Positions 62,795-64,000 of a stretch of 64,000 nt of DNA are shown here, piece by piece. The notes under the pieces were generated by a model that worked only from the letters and a program-made list of their open reading frames with translations, was not told the DNA's origin and made no database searches. A program made the translations under genes and the position numbers. Positions within the stretch are counted from its first letter, which is position 1, and every line of letters begins with the position of its first letter. The DNA comes from Palsa-506 sp963755815 (GTDB lineage: Bacteria; Actinomycetota; Actinomycetes; Streptosporangiales; Streptosporangiaceae): NCBI GenBank assembly GCA_963755815.1, contig CAVWLF010000010.1, forward strand, positions 186,001 through 250,000, read 5' to 3'.

Positions 62795-63292
62795 CTATGC
62801 CCCGCCGGCCTGCTCGCCCGCCGCCCCGGCGGTGCCGTCGGTGCCGTCGGCCTGGGCCTCGGCCAGCTTCAGCAGGCTACGGCGCGGCGGGCAGAACACG
62901 TCGACTTCCAGGCAGTGGCTATCCGTGGTCCACGCCCCGTGCGGTACCCAGGACGGGACGACCGCGACGTCTCCCTTGCGCATCGTCCGCACGTCCCCGT
63001 CCAGGTCGAAGGTGAACTCCCCGTCCAGCACGATGACGATCTGCTCTTCCTCATGGACATGCCGCGGGGCCTCGGCGCCTGGCTCGAAGCTGACGAAATT
63101 CGTCATCGCGCGCTGCCCGAGCACCGGCCGGAACCCGAGCCCCGGCAGGAACTCGACCGGCTTCAGCGAGTCCACGTTCACGTACCGGCCCGGTCCCGCG
63201 GGCTCGCCTTGCGCCTCGGTCGTGAAGTGGCTGGCGGCGTCACCCAGGGACGCGGTCCCCTCCCCGTCAGCCGGGCTTGCGGCGTCGCTCAT
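62795..63292 (-). CDS. Cupin-domain protein
   Basis: A 165-residue single-cupin protein. APRHVHEEEQIVIVLDGEFTFDLD is the first cupin motif (His, His, Glu, Glu ligands), and VPSWVPHGAW the second with a further His, so a metal site is likely. The ends are Ala/Gly-rich. The start ATG overlaps the aminotransferase stop (ATGA). Metal-dependent isomerase or dioxygenase chemistry is possible. Confidence 0.87.
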   Translation of the reverse strand: MSDAASPADGEGTASLGDAASHFTTEAQGEPAGPGRYVNVDSLKPVEFLPGLGFRPVLGQRAMTNFVSFEPGAEAPRHVHEEEQIVIVLDGEFTFDLDGDVRTMRKGDVAVVPSWVPHGAWTTDSHCLEVDVFCPPRRSLLKLAEAQADGTDGTAGAAGEQAGGA

Positions 63293-64000
63293 TTTTCCTC
63301 CAACGCGGTCCGTAGGACGTCGCCGATCCGGCGGACGCCCTCATCGATGAGATCGTCGGCGACCCGGCTGTAGGCCAGCCGGATCTGCGTGCCCCCGTCG
63401 TCGCCCGGGTAGAACGGCCGGCCCGGCACGTAGGCTACCTTCCGGGCCCGGGCGGCCGCGGACAGGGCCACGGTGTCGACCCCGGCGGGTCCGGTCACCC
63501 AGATGTAGAAGCCGCCCTCCGGCGTCGTCCACGTCGTGCCCTCCGGCATATGCGCCGCCAGCGCCTTGCCCGTCAGCTCGGCCCGCCGTGCGTACAGCGC
63601 CCGCGACTCGACGATCTGCCGGTCCAGGTGCCCGCCCCGGCCGTACTCCTCGAGCATCCGCTGGCCGAGCGCGCCCGAGCACTGATCGGAATTCTGCTTG
63701 GCCACGGTCAGCTGGCTGACGATCTCAGCCGGCCCGGCCGCCCAGCCCAGCCGCACTCCGGGGAAGAAGATCTTGGAGAACGTTCCGGCCTGCAGCACGA
63801 CATCGGGCGCGAGCGACCACAGGCTCGGCGGCACCGCGGAGCCGAAGCCGAGTTCCCGGTAGGCGACATCCTCGAGGATCAGGAACCCGTACCGCCGCGC
63901 CAGGCCGACCAGGTCCCGCCGCCGGTCCGCGGTCATGGACAGCCCGGTCGGGTTCTGGAAGTCCGGGATGGTGTACAGGATCTTCGGCCGCAGCCCGCCG
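63289..64000 (-). CDS. PLP aminotransferase (class I/II), N-terminus outside the window
   Basis: The open frame continues past the right edge. Visible are YTIPDFQNPTGLSMT, a substrate/PLP-phosphate block, LILEDVAYRELGF with the PLP-pairing Asp, LQAGTFSKIFFPGVRLGWA with the Schiff-base Lys, and the C-terminal GGTQIRLAYSRV. It resembles class I aminotransferases related to MocR C-domains and 2-aminoadipate transaminases. First gene seen of the aminotransferase-cupin-SDR-amidotransferase operon. Confidence 0.9.
   Translation of the reverse strand, partial: GGLRPKILYTIPDFQNPTGLSMTADRRRDLVGLARRYGFLILEDVAYRELGFGSAVPPSLWSLAPDVVLQAGTFSKIFFPGVRLGWAAGPAEIVSQLTVAKQNSDQCSGALGQRMLEEYGRGGHLDRQIVESRALYARRAELTGKALAAHMPEGTTWTTPEGGFYIWVTGPAGVDTVALSAAARARKVAYVPGRPFYPGDDGGTQIRLAYSRVADDLIDEGVRRIGDVLRTALEEK

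Noticed and set aside
1..64000. CRISPR array
   Set aside because: No evenly spaced repeat was seen; the repeats present are short tandem or palindromic.
61175..64000. Bacilysin-type cluster
   Set aside because: Only the cupin, SDR and aminotransferase classes match; the prephenate decarboxylase and ligase are missing and the SDR active site differs.

Overview
The window is high-GC DNA with frequent GTG starts, ATGA/GTGA gene overlaps, strong GGAGG-type ribosome sites and families typical of a saprophytic actinomycete (KorAB 2-oxoacid:ferredoxin oxidoreductase, DUF899, DUF1684, NB-ARC/TPR STAND proteins, the SigJ/DUF6596-type sigma factor with YCII, Rpf-like LysM protein). I would place it among the Actinomycetia but cannot name a genus from sequence alone.

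Layout. 0-5.2 kb: end of a membrane protein, a VOC protein, and a leftward unit encoding an FHA-domain/CYP102-like P450/flavodoxin/NADPH reductase polyprotein, broken by one base, followed by a 56-residue membrane protein. 5.2-13.2 kb: VOC protein, PAP2 protein, methyltransferase-korB-korA operon, YajQ, tRNA-Tyr. 13.5-19.8 kb: ASST-like lipoprotein candidate, VOC protein, aminoglycoside phosphotransferase-like gene whose upstream region was interrupted by a decayed IS630-like element, then a divergent MFS pump/TetR pair with palindromic operators. 19.8-27.8 kb: ECF sigma factor and YCII protein, small hypotheticals, an FtsX-type permease, an ArsR-SRPBCC-DUF899 operon with duplicated operators, and a broken DUF1684 gene.

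27.8-45.4 kb is a coherent accessory locus: carboxylate-amine ligase (YbdK-like), XRE-cupin regulator, class V aminotransferase, DAO-type oxidase, RidA, a complete Dpp-type ABC importer (fused double ATPase, substrate-binding protein, two permeases), and four hydrolases (S9 peptidase, amidohydrolase, Ntn-type isoaspartyl peptidase/asparaginase, DUF885 peptidase). Three intergenic regions carry related TGTTCA-N6-CT sites and one carries a 23-bp perfect palindrome, so the locus probably forms one regulon for import and dismantling of an unusual peptide or N-acyl amino acid.

45.4-57 kb: metX-metY-CoA-binding operon, OsmC, a flavin monooxygenase-like gene without a standard start codon, a LysM/transglycosylase gene behind a leader peptide and hairpin, an agmatinase-family enzyme, a K+ channel/CorA pair, and a histidine kinase/metallo-hydrolase pair. 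57-64 kb: amino acid permease, NB-ARC/TPR protein, and a tight leftward operon (aminotransferase, cupin, divergent SDR, class II glutamine amidotransferase) running off the right edge.

A window-wide oddity is the number of single-base frameshifts: about 25 in 12 otherwise well-conserved genes, most of them one extra base. This looks more like sequence error than gene decay, so broken genes are described by the protein they would encode if repaired. Everything here is read by eye; family names are recognitions from motifs, not database hits.
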